This document shows, piece after piece, positions 10,430 to 22,909 of a stretch of 64,000 bases of DNA (its first letter is position 1; each line of letters begins with the position of its first letter). Made by a program: the position numbers and the translations under genes. Source of the DNA: Antilocapra americana (taxonomy: Eukaryota; Chordata; Mammalia; Artiodactyla; Antilocapridae); the NCBI GenBank assembly GCA_007570785.1, contig ML664199.1, positions 21,496,748 to 21,560,747 on the forward strand, read 5' to 3'. Under the pieces are notes generated by a model. It did no database searches, was not told the origin of the DNA, and saw only the letters and a program-made list of their open reading frames with translations.

Positions 10430-10965
10430 ACCCCTTAAATGATATTTGTGTGCATTTGCAAAATTACCACTTTCTGAATCGAAGTCTCAAGCTGTTTGCG
10501 TCTGAGAACATATGTTGTGCCGGTAGACAGCCTCCCAGCCTGCCGACGCCCCTGACATCCCCCGCCGCATCGCATAACGGCCAGCCCCGCGAAGAAGGCG
10601 CCGCCGCTCAGTCAATGCCCCTGTAATAATATTTTAAAATAAATGATATGCATCATTAAATCACCGAGGATGACTAACTCAATTTTAGAAAACCCACAAC
10701 TCCAGCAATCATAGTTACAGCTCTGATTTGAATATTTCCACTTTCACCTGAGCAGCCAGTGGGAGCCAGTCAAGCAGATTCGCATCCGGGCTGTAGTCTC
10801 TGAGGAGCAGAAAGGAACCCGTGATTATGGAGTTACAGTAACGTAGGCTTCATGCCTCCCGGTCCGCCTGGGCTTTTTTCGACTTCTCCTTCCTCCCTTC
10901 TTGCCTTCTTATTTACATATCACAGGCATCCTCTTTGTAAAGTTATTTTAAATAATTTATTAGAT
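10430..10965. promoter_or_regulatory. Candidate regulatory block with small CpG cluster
   Basis: 10500-10615 holds about 13 CpG dinucleotides, far above the surrounding CpG-poor DNA. It is followed by AT-rich, homeodomain/POU-like text (ATGATATGCATCATTAAAT near 10645) and a repeat-free stretch up to CTTATTTACATATCACAG near 10925. The texture resembles a conserved regulatory element. This is inference from composition; no alignment was possible. Confidence 0.3.
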
Positions 10966-12444
10966 TGATCTTTTTAAAATTCTACCCTGGCTAAATGTCA
11001 TAAGGAGAAGGGGTTGGGGGGGCGGAGTAGAAAAAAAGTCTTCTAAACTTATTTGAAGGTTTCTTCTGGAGTAGGCCAGTTACCTGCTTCACTGCTGATA
11101 TTCTAAAAATACCTCCATGTCCTTACTATTATCCATTCTTCACGTCCAATTGCTCTGTTATGGTAATAGTCAGAAGCACACCATGCAGTAATTACTTACA
11201 GCTGACTGAAGAAAAGAATATTCAACTCCCCCACTGTTCCAGGAGAAGGTCTTTATGCTCTATTAACTCATTCCTGTTTATTAATACTCTACTGGTAATT
11301 CAGACTGCTGCCTCTTAGGTTTGTAATAGGAGGACTATTAAACAGCAATTACTGACCATATGGGTTGGCGAATATTTGTTGTTTTTTTTGGTGGTGGGCT
11401 CTTCTTCCCCCACCTCCTTCCAACTTTTTTTTTTTTTTTAAGAAGCCATATTACAACACAGTAAAAGTAACATCACATCTGCATGAGATTAACAAGTTTG
11501 GCAGTATTTTTGCCTTAGAAAATGTGAATTTATTTCCATATTATCATGGCTGATTTAGGAAAAAGAGACCATGGGAGACATAGGGAAATGTGGGAGTTTG
11601 TTCACATGTGGGAAGACCCCCTACTCTGGAAGAGATCCTGGTACTTGTCTTCCCTAAGTCACCTAGCACGCTGCTTCTTACTGCCTTTGAGAGGGCACTC
11701 ACTCGCCCTCAGGCATCCTCCACTTTGGAAAAATAAGCATGTTTTCTGAAGAACCCCAAGCTAATACCTTTTTCCCTTGTATGTTCCCCCAAGCATTTGG
11801 AAGTGGTCACTTTAAAATTTAACATTTAGTCGATTCATCTCCCCAAAGCAGATATGTGAACCCTGGGAGTTGGCAAAAGGCTCCTCCTGGGAGAGGGATG
11901 GCATGAGTAATGGGTTCAAGTGAGGCAGGCAGGTGGCAAACGATGATTATGGCGATAATAACATGCGCCTCTCTCCCAGGTAGTGGGCACTAAACACATG
12001 GCAAGCATGAGACACATTGAAATGGAGATGTGTCTTCGAGAAAAATAGGAAATCAGGAGCCAGTTTCCACTGGAAGATGCTGGGCTGTGATCCAGAGCAT
12101 GTAAGTCGTTTGATCAGGATCCTCCACCAAGCTGGAGGCTGGGTGTCTGGGCACCCTGACATAGCGGCTCTCCCTCCAGAGCAGCTGGTCCTCTCTCTGC
12201 CACTGGGACTTGTCTTCTACCTTCTACGCTTTCCCATAGAGGGCGTTCCTCTGGGTCTACATCCTTTCAGCCCTTAAACAAACAGGACAAACCTTTGAGA
12301 ACTCCAGCTGGCCCCAGTCTCACCCTTTCCAAACTGTTAATACTAAGTAGATTTGGCATTTGCCTGTGGCAGGAGTTTGCAGCTAATCTAACACTGCTCC
12401 TTTGTTGTATGCTAGTGTTGTGTGTGGAAGTCTCTTCTCTCAGA

Positions 12445-12530
12445 CACACTAAATCCTTGAAGACAAGGACCGTATCTTTTAAACTTTTTTCTCCTTGCAC
12501 CTAGTTTGGAAATGGATGCTCAATTGATGT
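12445..12530 (+). repeat. L2 LINE 3'-end remnant
   Basis: The order 'aaatccttgaagacaaggac', 'cgtatctttt', 'ctccttgcacctag' matches the usual L2 3' tail (TCCTTGAGGGCAGGGACCG...CCTAGCA). It is short and divergent. Confidence 0.6.
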
Positions 12531-13869
12531 TAACTAGAGACTGGAAGAATTTAATGGAAATATGTAAGGGAAAAAGGACATCAGACCCTAAGTTTTCCTC
12601 CTGTAGGGAGATGTATAAGCGACAGCTTCTGAGGTAAGTTTAGAAAGAAAAAGCAGTAACAAAAATAAACAACAAAATGTCAACTCTCTGCCTCAGAGAG
12701 TAACAGTACTAAGTTAATGGACAGAATATAATTGAATTGAATTGAATTACACCTGTTAAGACTCAAGATGTTTTTCACAGTATGTGTAAGCAATAGAGAA
12801 AAGCGATTTATTTCCTTTACAACCTTTGGATGAATTAGAATCCTCAGTAAGGATTCTCAGTAATGTATGACCTAGAGAGACCTCAAGGGGAAGAGGGCTT
12901 CTCTCACTTCCTGTGGTGGGCAACTTCAATAATACAGACTGTCCCCAGGCAGGCTCAGACCTACCTGGTGTGATTGGAAAGGCTCTGTTAGGCCCAGCCT
13001 ACCTCCGGATGCCTCATAGATTAGAGAAAATGCAATGCAATTTTGTTTTTATTACTACTGTTTTTAAAGTAGGATTGTTTTTTGATTAAACATATGCAGG
13101 ATACTAAGGTAGATGAAAATAGAACAACTCCGATTGAAGTCAGGTTGGGGAGATGTGGATGCCTAATCTGATAATTCAACTGATAAAACCATGGAGATCC
13201 CTCTGAGAGATCCCAGTGTTCCTGGGAACACTATCTGAAAAGCATTTTTCTATTCCAACCCCCTTTTGATACAAATATATAGACTGAATACATAATCTCA
13301 AATCCACATGGATTGCTGACAACAGACTAAGCTACGAAATCCAATCTTTTGGTTCCTTAGCCAAGATTTTGTTGTTTTGCTTTTTCAGTATCGCCTACCT
13401 GTGTTAATGGATTAAGTCCTTGCCCCAGCAGGCTATTGATAATAGGTACCTATGTGACTTTGGAAGACTTGGCCATCGCACCTCCTTTTAACACAAAACT
13501 GATACAAGTTTAAAGTCCGATCAAGGACTTGATGAAGGAGGGATGGCCACTTGAGGATCTTAAATGACCACGTGAATGTGAGGTGGAGGTAGATGATTTC
13601 AACTTGGCCATTCCTGCACCTCCATGGTTGAAGTCTTGGCAGTGGCTTCAGCTCAGCTTGGCTATCCCGTGTGTGCTTATTCTTGGACCACGTGTTTACA
13701 TTAATTTCAATCCTGACCATGTTGAGAGGAGCTGCCACAGGGACTTGCTCAGGGTGCTGGCAATTATGCTGCCCCTACTCACAACATGTAGATTATGATA
13801 TGGTCTTTTATAGCATTTAAAAAATTGGAGGGTGTCTATATTACAGATTTTCCTTTCATTCTTTCACTA

Positions 13870-14045
13870 AGAGGCAGGAGGATGTAGAAGAGAATATGGT
13901 ATGGGCACTCAAGGGATCTGTATTCTCGACCAGATCTTTTCAACAATTAGCTGTGTGTTTGGGGGACATATTATTTAGCCTCTCTGCACCCCCATGCCCT
14001 CATCCGTGAAATAATGCCCTCTGGCTCAGATTTGTTTCTGAAATG
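13870..14045 (+). repeat. MIR SINE remnant
   Basis: MIR core-like text: CAACAATTAGCTGTGTGTTTG, then TTATTTAGCCTCTCTGCACC, then CATCCGTGAAATAATG. This is the usual core sequence in degraded form. Confidence 0.7.
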
Positions 14046-14936
14046 CATTTTTCTTTACTGGGCCATTAAAAATTAATCTAATGCTCTCTATCTGATAACT
14101 GAGTTAAATTATATTAAAAACAAAACAAATGATTATAAGCAGTCAGTTTTATGAATAAAATGCTTCTATATGCCAAGAGTTTTAAATTAGGCTCCATGAC
14201 AAAAACATTTATGTCTGATATCAGTGAAAACTTGAGATAAGTCAGTAAGGATGATATTAAGCCTTGTAAATATCATCCAACTGTGACTTGGAACTGTGGA
14301 ACTGTCCCCATGAGTGAGAACATCTGGGCAGTCTGCTGGCTTAATTTCAGGCATTCGTTTTATACTTGCTTTGTTCCTTCCATATCTCATTATTCAATTA
14401 ATAAACATATATTCAGCTAATACCATTGATTCATTTAATAAAGGGCATTCAGTGCATCTTGAAGATGGAACCTGCTCCGAATATAACAAAGTTTTCATTG
14501 CTAGTAATAACAGTATCAATAGAAAGATACATTCCTTACTTTGAAGATCTATTACTCTTATTCAGATGCGAGACTGTATATGGTAAAGAGATGGGGGACT
14601 TCATATGACAGTACATGGATAGGGTCCAAGAGAAGGATACAGGCTATACGGGATGGAAGTGAGGGGGTGTGGTTAGTTGTGCTGGAGTGAACAGAAAGTG
14701 TTGACGAAGGTCTTCCATTGTTCCTTGACACATGATAATATTAGCATAGGTGAAGAGGAGGAGAGGCCACTTTAGGTAGAACAGTCTGTGCAAAAGCATT
14801 GAATTAGATAAGATTAAGAGTTATAAGAATTTTCTAAAGATCCAGATCCATCTAGACAGCAGGGTTTCTATGAGAGTGGGACCAGAGATGGTATAGCATC
14901 TTCCATTTTGGAAAAGTAATGACAGTCAGGAGATGA

Positions 14937-15152
14937 GGTTTCCCTGATGGTCGAGTGACTAAGACTCCACCCTCCAAATGTAGGGGCCTCAGACGTTATC
15001 CCTGGTCAAGGAACTAGTTCTGCAGGCTGCAACTAAGAGTTTAGATGCTGCAACTAAAGTTCTCACATGCTGCAGCAAAAATGGAAGATCCCACATGCCA
15101 CAACTAAGACTCTGCACAGCCAAATAAATAAGTAAATATTAAAAAAAAAAAA
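14937..15152 (+). repeat. CHR-type SINE with A-rich tail
   Basis: Tetrapod tRNA-derived SINE of the cetartiodactyl CHR group: GGTTTCCCTGATGGTCGAGT head, box-B-like ATCCCTGGTCAAGGAACTAG, then repeated CTGCAACTAAGA units and CAGCCAAATAAATAAGTAAA before an A run ending at 15152. Confidence 0.87.
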
Positions 15153-16344
15153 GAGTCAGAGGAAGAATCTTAGCCTTTATCTCACAGGCACAGAGGTCCT
15201 TTTTCCTTTTTCTTTATAAGCTGTTTTGCTCTGTGGAAATGTTTTCATTAGTAAAGTCACAGTGGAGTCTAAGAGAAAAGGAATAAAAAAAAAAAGACTG
15301 CATGAAAGCCACCTGGGGAGCAGGTGAGAATGAGAGGCAATAAAACATCAGGAAACGTGATGGAGACATGGAAGCAATGAAGTTTGGAAGGCAGAGAGGA
15401 GACTGAGCCTCCATTTCAGGGTTCAGTTTCTCTTGCTGTGGATACTGTGGGCTGGAAGGCCGTGTGGGGTGCCTAGGAGATGCCTGCAGGGGGATGCGGG
15501 AGAAAGAGAGCAGAATAAAAGGAAGAGACCAGGAGAAGATAAAATGGACAGAAAATCAGACAAGAGTGAAGGATGAGAGGAACAAAGAGCACATGGTCAA
15601 GGAAGTAGAAGGCAAAGGAAATTAAAATTATGATGTGGCAGGTTTGGACTTCAACTCACAAATTCAGGTGTGAAAGAATATGTAACTGTTTGATGCAAAT
15701 TATTCTCCTTTCATTTCATGCTAGCAATCTGCAGGAGGCAGAAATGTAATCTCTGTCACTGCAGGTTCCTCCCATCAAATCCCTAAGATTGTCCCTCATT
15801 TCTGGGGCCTTCAACAGTAGGGGTGGGGGTGGGGGAAAGGCCATCTGCCCTTGGCTGGGCGTCCATCCACTGGGCATGTGTCAGTCCTGCCATGGCCACC
15901 AATCCATACAGATCGACTGAGGCACGGGCATTCAGGGCCTCCTAGGCCCTCTTCTGGGCCCCTCTCCTTCCATGGAGAATTATGGTGTTTGTGTGATACT
16001 GGGGCTGAGGAAGTTCAATAGATTTGGTCTCCCTGGACAGGTCTTCTCTGCTCTGAGAAAGTTATTTCAGGATTATTGTCCCCCTGCCCTTCTTGTACCC
16101 CAGAGACCCAACCCCAGAGTAGGACCAACTTGTTACTCAGTTCTCTTCTCTTTCCTCCTTCCCCCAAATGCAAGGAATTGCAGATTGCCCTCTTATCACA
16201 TCTTTCCCTCTTATCTTCCCATCTCTGATGAGGCTGAATCACTTTATAGATAGAAAAAGTGATACAGGGAGGTTATGACAGTTACTCAAGGTCACACTGC
16301 TTGTCAATGTCACAATGCATAAAAATAAAAATATAATAGCTTGG
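15153..16344. other. Unassigned purine-rich and unique DNA, no gene seen
   Basis: 15480-15640 is purine-rich (AGAGACCAGGAGAAG-type text). A G-rich run GGGGTGGGGGTGGGGGAAAGG lies near 15818. Short frames at 15972-16253 have no recognisable domain. A MIR-like fragment closes the interval. Confidence 0.5.
16236..16322 (+). repeat. MIR SINE 3' fragment
   Basis: TTTATAGATAGAAAAAGTGA followed by TTACTCAAGGTCACACTGCT matches the MIR block 'gatgaggaaactgag...aaggtcacacagct'. Confidence 0.6.
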
Positions 16345-16445
16345 GGAATTCCCTGGCAGGCCAGTGGTTAAGACCTGGGCTTTCACTATCATGAACCTAA
16401 GTTCGACCCCTGGTCAGGGAACTAAGATCCCACAAGCTGTACAGT
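16345..16445 (+). repeat. CHR-type SINE
   Basis: Short CHR copy: GGGAATTCCCTGGCAGGCCA head, GTTCGACCCCTGGTCAGGGA box-B region, ACTAAGATCCCACAAGCTGT end. Confidence 0.88.
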
Positions 16446-16570
16446 GGCTCTCTTTCGTCCCTTCCTTCTTTTCTTCCTTGCTCCTTCCTCCCCTCTCCTC
16501 CCTACCTTCCTCCTATCTTTTCCTCTCTCTTCTCCTCTCTCTCTTTCTTCTTTCTTTCCTCCCTCTCTCC
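16446..16570. repeat. Polypyrimidine (TTCC/CTCT)n tract
   Basis: About 125 bases of almost pure C and T abut the CHR SINE. The opposite strand gives a charged low-complexity frame (16422-16676, GKKEERERGEERGK-like), which is an artefact of the tract. Confidence 0.9.
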
Positions 16571-16784
16571 AAAAGGACTTCTTATATGCCAGGCAGTAAA
16601 CAAGTACTGGGTGTACCATACTGTACAAATTATACTTAAATGAACACATTAAACAAATGAAACCTATTGCTTTCATGAATTGCCAGTTTAGTTGGGGAGG
16701 TGTACATCAAACATCACATATAGAGACCCAAAGTTTAATTTGGGTCAGTAAAATGGGTTCTCTGAGAAAGTCGTAAGAAGGACC

Positions 16785-17335
16785 TCATTTAGACTAGGCA
16801 ATCCAGGAAGATCTTTCTGAGGAAGAGACATCTGAGCTGAGAACTCACACAGGGCTGAGAGTGTTTCAGGTATAGGGAATGGCTTATGTAAAGACCTGGC
16901 ATGAGTTCAGAAACACACCTGTGAGTGAACTTTCTGAAAGGGGGAAAATGAAGCATAATGCAGCTGGAGAATGAGAGAGGACCAAAGTCTACAGGGCTTT
17001 ATTGCAAAGTTAAGAAATTTGGATTTTTTATTGTAAGTTTAATTGAAAACAAAATTTAAGCAGTGAGTGACATAATCTGATGAACATTTGAAAAAATATT
17101 ATTCTGGCTCCTTGTGAAAAATGGATTGAAGTGAGGAAGGATGGAAAAGAAGAGGCCAGTTGGGAGCTGGGGACTCTTTAAGTACTCTTGGGGAGAGTGA
17201 TGTGGGTTTGGAACAGGAGCCTAAAATTGGGGTGGAAAGAAATGGAAGAATCAAGTCATACTTTGGAAGAGTTGGCAGATTACTGGATTTGAGATATTAG
17301 CAGGACTTTGTTCCCAAATTTCAGACAAGAATCAT
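16785..17335 (+). repeat. Ancient mammal-wide interspersed repeat, family unnamed
   Basis: The order of phrases fits an old repeat I recognise but cannot name reliably: GACATCTGAGCTGAGAACTC, GTAAAGACCTGGCATGAGTT, CTACAGGGCTTTATTGCAAA, GTGACATAATCTGATGAACA, TTATTCTGGCTCCTTGTG. It is full of small indels. Confidence 0.5.
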
Positions 17336-18134
17336 TCATTATTCTCTCTACTCTAGAAACCCTATTGAATCTCATTAAGATACAACTTCAGTTGTTATAA
17401 TAGAAAACTATGTGAAATAACATTTTCTAGAATAGCAGATGTATATTCATTTTCAAGAATATATGGCTTTAAGATGACTATATTTTTAAAACATATAAAT
17501 TAGATAAGTGGATAATCAGGAATCTGGTACAAGAAATGTGTTTACAACCCCTAAGACTATCCTTGGATACTAATTAATAATTTGATTTTGCCGAACAATT
17601 CCCAAAATTGTTATTAATATTGATCATCAGGCACTGGTAAATTTTCAACCACGTTTGTCTCTTGCCTGTATTTGATCCCAGTGATAAATAAGGTGGATTT
17701 CTTCCCACACAATAGAAATAAATAGGGCTCTAGTAACTGATTACATCCACTATAGGTCAAATGACAATTCAGAGCTAGAGAAATGACTGGCTCCTTCATC
17801 TTTGTAACAATCACTGAGATCTAGGCAGAGAGAAGACCTGCCTAACTATCCTTTTCATGTGTTGATTCATTCCAGTCTAGGTTGTTTTCACAGAGAATTT
17901 AGAAAGGCAATCTGTAAACTGGGCCATAGGCCTTGGTGAGAATTTCTCAAAGGCAATAAGGCCCACGATGGGAGCCTGTAGAGCAAGGATGAAAGTAGCT
18001 ATCAGTCTTTTACAGTAAGTGCTGTCAGTCCAACATCCATGTTCTTATTAGGTCTTCCAGTTTTGGGCAGTTTGACACCCTAACAGAAGTTAGTTTAATC
18101 ACCTCAGTAAATGACTTCATGTAGGTTGTTGTTA
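17336..18134. other. Unassigned DNA, no gene seen
   Basis: AT-rich sequence without a recognisable repeat or credible exon. Confidence 0.5.
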
Positions 18135-18355
18135 CACCTTTCCAGGTGGTGCTAATGGTGAAAAACCCTGTCTGCCAATGCAGGGGATGCAGCAGATGTG
18201 GATTAGATCCCTGGGTCAGGACGATCCCCTGGAGGAGGGCATGGCAACCCACTTCAGTATTCTTGCCTGGAGCATACCATGGACAGAGGACTCAGGCGGT
18301 CTATAGTCCATAGGGTCACAGAGTGTTAGACACGACTGAAGTGACTTAGCATGCA
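18135..18355 (+). repeat. Bov-tA SINE
   Basis: Sense SINE with CCTTTCCAGGTGGTGCTAAT head, GATCCCCTGGAGGAGGGCAT linker and a BovB-derived tail ending GACACGACTGAAGTGACTTA. AGGTTGTTGTTA (18123-18134) and AGGTTATTGTTA (18356-18367) form a 12-base target duplication with one mismatch. Confidence 0.92.
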
Positions 18356-18997
18356 AGGTTATTGTTATGGTGAGTAGATCTACTAAACAAAACAAAGCTG
18401 ACTGCAACAACGTTGAAGCAGATGTTCTCACGCTGGAGAAAATCTCTTAGAGTGACATCACTCCACCACTTTGTTTCCCTAATAATAATGTATTACTATA
18501 CTTATTAGAGGCATGGCTTTTTTTGAGGCATTGCTTTCCTTCTGTGTCACCTTTTATAACTTTCACATCTAATATTTTCCCCCTTTGAGAAATGCCACAG
18601 CAGAGGCAATTTATGTTTGCAGAGAATGAGACAGAGAATATTAATCCTATTTTGAATAAAGCTGTTTCCTGTGTTTATTCAGAAATCAGCATAATGCTTA
18701 GCAAGACATTCTTGATATAGATTGCTTTTTATTTGATTTTCTCAAGTCCAAAATGTTGCATTTTAGAGCTTATAGAAGATTAAAATGAAAACAAAAAAAA
18801 TGTAATTGACAAATTTTTAAAAAATAATTAAAGCATTAAAATTTTTCAATTGAAAATTCTGAAAAGAAGAATATCTGTGTTAAATGGTGCTAAGAAATTT
18901 AATAACAGATCAGATACAGAAGTTCATGAATCACGTTTTCTTCCCCTGTGGAAAGAGCATTGATTCAAGGGAACGCTTTCCCCTCATCAATACCAAT

Positions 18998-19086
18998 GGG
19001 AGGAAAAAGGGTTCTATTTTCAAGGTATCTCATTTAATAATGGAGAGGAAAAAGGATTCTATTTTCTGGGTATCTTATTTAGTAAA
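18998..19086 (+). repeat. Imperfect tandem duplication, about 45-base unit
   Basis: Two neighbouring blocks read GGAGGAAAAAGGGTTCTATT...TATCTCATTTAATAA and GGAGAGGAAAAAGGATTCTA...TATCTTATTTAGTAA. They share most bases, which suggests a local duplication that has since diverged. Confidence 0.7.
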
Positions 19087-20109
19087 ATTGAGCAAAGCTG
19101 GATTTAAAGCCTTTAATGGAGACAATAGAACATGTTACATAGCCAACTAATATTCTGCTGAAAACCTGACAACTCTCCACTGGCTTCGCAGAGCCTATAA
19201 TTGGACTGTGGGTCTCATCCAACATGCTTTTGACTTGGGTAATTCCAACCCTACCCCATCCTCTTGTCATTTCAAGCAGCAGTATCTCAGTTCAGGCAAC
19301 CAACAGATACCTGGAGGAAGTGACTATTCGATCTGCTGTTGAACGCACAGGAGACAGGATGTTAAAACTGAGCAGTCACCAGGGCATATGGTGCTCCTGC
19401 AGACTGGGCCCCATCCCCCAACCTCCCGCCTCTGAGAAGATGTTTCTCAGAGACGTCTTTTCATTTCCTAAAGGCTGGATCAAGTCAGCTTGGATGTGAC
19501 ATAAGAAAATATAGATGCAGCCAGAGAAATAATGTTCTTTCCTATGATGATTATTGCAAACACCTCATGTCAAAAATAAGTGAACTCATCTTTGGAGTTA
19601 ATAAGCACTGATGGTAGAAGGGGAAGGAAGGTGGGACTCAGAAATGCTGTACTTCACACATCTTCATCTTCTGAAGCCTGGTTTGGGTGGGGTGGGCTGG
19701 CTCCATTTGAAAAGAAGCAGGCCAAAATGAGAAGTAGATAATAAAAAGAAACTTTACCAGGAAGTTTCCTCTGTTGCTGATAGTTAATGTCATGGTTAGT
19801 GTCTAGTGTTGCCTCTAGAAACATCCAATATGCAAATTGTCATGGACACAGTCCCTTCAGAATTAGCCACTTTACAGGAGATTTGAAGTGGAGTGAGGAT
19901 TTTGGGGGTGCGGAGAATACATACACTTAAATGGATAATTTGTCATTACCTGAGGCCTCAATTGGCATTGATAATGTTCCACAGGGGGTTAGCGTTTAGA
20001 GAATAGGCTATATAAAAATGGAGAAGGAAAACACAGTAGTGAGTGTATCACATCCAAAGCCAATGTGAACACTGCTGCTTCTACTCAAATACAAACGTTA
20101 CTGTATTTT

Positions 20110-20265
20110 GCATGTGTAGGGCAATGCTCTAAGTCCCCTCGATGTATAAGTTATTTAAATCTTGCAACATCAGGAGCTATTCCTATTTTATAGGAAGTGA
20201 AACTAAAGCACAGAAAGGTTGAGTAACTTGCTCATAGGAACATGGTACTCACAGGAGATCCAAAG
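20110..20265 (+). repeat. MIR SINE remnant
   Basis: GTAGGGCAATGCTCTAAGTC, TTATTTAAATCTTGCAACAT, TATTCCTATTTTATAGGAAG, GAAACTAAAGCACAGAAAGG and TTGAGTAACTTGCTCATAGG follow the MIR core and 3' order. Confidence 0.8.
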
Positions 20266-21307
20266 CACATTTTTCTGACTCTTCACCAGGATGACTATCC
20301 TGAATCTGTAATGGGAGGACAAAAGGGAACCTACATAGCAAATAAGCCATACATGGTTAACTAGCTTACCGATGGGGCATTGTTCTAAGGGTTGAAAAAT
20401 TGATGCTTTCAGAATAATTCGATTATAGAAATAGTTTGTGAATAAATTGTTGAACAGATAGTGATATAATGCCATGCTCATTGTAATATACACTATGTTT
20501 TAGTTCTGTAGGACTTCACTGCCAAATGCTATGTACTTTTTATTCCTTTTATCCAAGAAAAGTAGTTGTACTCATGAACTATTGGGCATACAAGGCACTT
20601 TAGTCAGTGTATGTTGATTTGAATAAAATTACATTGAAGGATTGGGATCCTAGGTTTAAAACTGACTTGGATGTTTTTTTAAGGGGACCAGAAGTAATTC
20701 CTGTAATCTATTTTATTCCTGAATCTCTGTGTCTTATGCTGACAAAGTTTGGTTAGGAATTGTACAAAATTCATTCTAAAAATATAGATGTTCTATTTTT
20801 CCAAAGGTATTACCTTATAACTATGTCTAAATGTCATCTGTCTTCTAGGAAACACAATAAAGAGAAGAACCCAAACATTTTAGAGGAGTTTTGGAGCATG
20901 GAGATGGAGGAATATCTCTCCTAGGAGAAGAGAAGATGCTTCCTCTTCCCTGGTTCACCTGAGTGTACAGCATCCAGTGAAAGTGATGAAGGGATGGTGT
21001 TTGTCAAGTGTACACATGCAGTGACATCCTCGCTTTTTGAACATCTACAGATGCTGTTGTAGACATTTTTTCAGCTCTCTCTTCACCATAGACACAGCTT
21101 GGTATACTTTGGCAGACTTTTTACCTATTACTTCACCCTCAAAGTTGCTAAGGCCAAGGTCAGCAATGGTATAAATGGAATGAATGAAAGCAAATGAGTG
21201 CGATGAGAAGCATTTACTTAACCTCGGGAAGATAGACAAATAGATCTTTCCTAAATTGGTGAATAAGTATAGAGCTATTCAATGGGTCCTTATGTGATTG
21301 TTCAAAT

Positions 21308-21440
21308 GCCAACCCACTCCAATATTCTTGTCTAGGGAATCCCATGGACAGAGGAGCCTGATAAGCTACAGTACACGGGATGGCAAAGAGTCAGACACTA
21401 CTGAATGACTTCACTTTCACTTTCACTTTTAGTTTTAGTA
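21308..21440 (+). repeat. BovA-type SINE, 3' half only
   Basis: Begins at TGCCAACCCACTCCAATATT and runs to CAAAGAGTCAGACACTACTG, then (TTTCAC)n. The tRNA-like head is absent. Confidence 0.87.
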
Positions 21441-21486
21441 AAAATTTTCCAGTTTGGGAGAAATTCCTTCCCTTGTCAATAAACAG

Positions 21487-21705
21487 ATTGCCAGTCCAGG
21501 TTTGCTGCATGAGACAAGTGCTCAGGGCTGATGCACTGGGATGACCCAGACGGATGGGATGGGGAGGGAGGTGGGAGGGGGGTTCAGGATGGGGAACACA
21601 TGTAAACCCATGGCTGATTCATATCAATGTATGGCAAAAACCACTACAATATTGTAAAGTAATTAGCCTTCAACTAAAATAAAAAAAATTAATAAAATAT
21701 AAAAA
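21487..21705 (+). mobile_element. L1 3' UTR tail, 5'-truncated
   Basis: Bovine-type L1 3' end: GATTGCCAGTCCAGGTTTGC, then the G-rich tract at 21561-21594, then ATCAATGTATGGCAAAAACC, TAAAGTAATTAGCCTTCAAC and an A-rich end. Only untranslated sequence is retained. Confidence 0.9.
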
Positions 21706-21899
21706 GAGGAAAATGTTAAAATATTTGCAGCACTGTCTTTAGAATTTCATACTAATTTTGCCTCTCTCTCTTCTCTTGATTTTTTTTTATGCAAAGCATT
21801 CTTGTATGTTTTTTTCATTGTATTTTTCATGAAGAAAATATAGTGATTATCTAAGATAACCAGACAAGATCATGAGGCACCTTTCTTTGTGAAGTGCTT

Positions 21900-22035
21900 C
21901 CAGACTTGTTTAGATGAAATGCTCTTGAAGGCAATAGGTATGTCTATTTTGTCTTTATTGATATCTGTGTACGTATTAGGCATACAGTAATTTATCTGAC
22001 TATATCAATTAATGAGCAAACAAGAATGGATGACA
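21900..22035 (+). repeat. L2 LINE 3'-end remnant
   Basis: 'gaaatgctcttgaaggcaat', 'aggtatgtctattttgtc', 'attaggcatacagtaattta' and 'atgagcaaacaagaatgg' follow the L2 3' terminus. Confidence 0.6.
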
Positions 22036-22734
22036 AAAGCAGATGTTTTTGTAAGGCTCTCAAAAATGATTTAGAGAACATTTTGAAATTAAAGTTAAAA
22101 AAATTCACTCAAATGAGATTTGGGGGGATTTCATGTGATTAACTCTTTACATTATCTTGTAGTAATTATACAGAAATCTCTATTTATGTAAACACAGTGA
22201 ATGCATCATAACACTAGAATAAGTACACAAATACTGCATGTCAAATTAGGTTATAATCACTTTCAAGGGACGTGATTTCCTAGTTAAACAGATTCGTTTA
22301 CATCTTGTGAAATAAAAAATAAGTGAAAATAACTATATAAAATCAGGCTTACAGCTGGACAGATCTTCTTGGCAATAGTCCAGGCACTGAGTGGGGAAAG
22401 CCCCTCCAGCTGAGGAATGCTCAGGATGCCCAGGGTGGCTTTACAGGCTTGGCTTGGAGAGGGGTCTTGGGCTGCTGTCCTGCCTATATGCTTTTCCTAG
22501 GTACCTGTGGAGAAGCTGAGCTGCCTTGACATTTAAGATAAGACTATTACTGTGAGGGGTTTGGGATGGAATGGAAACTTGCTCAGTAGAGGAGAAAACA
22601 AAGGCAGTTCAATAATACATTCTTAGGTTAACGGCATAATAGAATAAGCTGGGGATCCTCTAAACAAACAAACAAAAAACAGGTGAAGCTAGCACTGGAA
22701 TCATAGGAGTTTAGAGTCAAGGTTTATGTATCAC

Positions 22735-22845
22735 ATATCATATGGTCCAATCTCTGTAATACAGATGGGGTAACTGGCCAAACAAAAGGCAAGGAGCAGT
22801 ACCAAGATTGAGACCCAGAATGTTTCTTCCCAAGTCAGGTGTTTA
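22735..22845 (+). repeat. MIR-like fragment
   Basis: CAATCTCTGTAATACAGATG, GGTAACTGGCCAAACAAAAG and a trailing CAGAATGTTTCT block resemble a degraded MIR 3' half. Confidence 0.45.
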
Positions 22846-22909
22846 TTTAATTCAAGTTCATCTTTTCAAGGGATATCATTTTTTAAAAGCTAATCATTTT
22901 GATACACAT

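Larger units (their letters stand above)
10966..14936. other. Long stretch without young retroposons, no gene seen
   Basis: About 4 kb without a recognisable Bov-tA, BovB or CHR copy. It contains poly-T (11427-11440), a short (GAATT)n at about 12733-12748, an L2-like tail near 12445 and a MIR near 13870. 13430-13800 may be an old decayed repeat, but its family is not clear. No coding exon is supported. Confidence 0.5.
18368..21307. other. Unassigned DNA with one MIR, no gene seen
   Basis: About 2.9 kb without young retroposons. 19000-19090 carries a short imperfect tandem duplication: GGGTTCTATTTTCAAGGTATCT and AGGATTCTATTTTCTGGGTATC share a frame of about 50 bases. No credible coding exon. 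Confidence 0.5.
21706..22909. other. Unassigned DNA with L2 and MIR fragments, no gene seen
   Basis: Contains an L2-like tail (21900-22035) and a MIR-like fragment (22735-22845). The rest is AT-rich and unassigned. Confidence 0.5.

Noticed and set aside
16422..16676. Charged minus-strand frame (EEGKKEERERGEER-like)
   Set aside because: Low-complexity product of the polypyrimidine tract.
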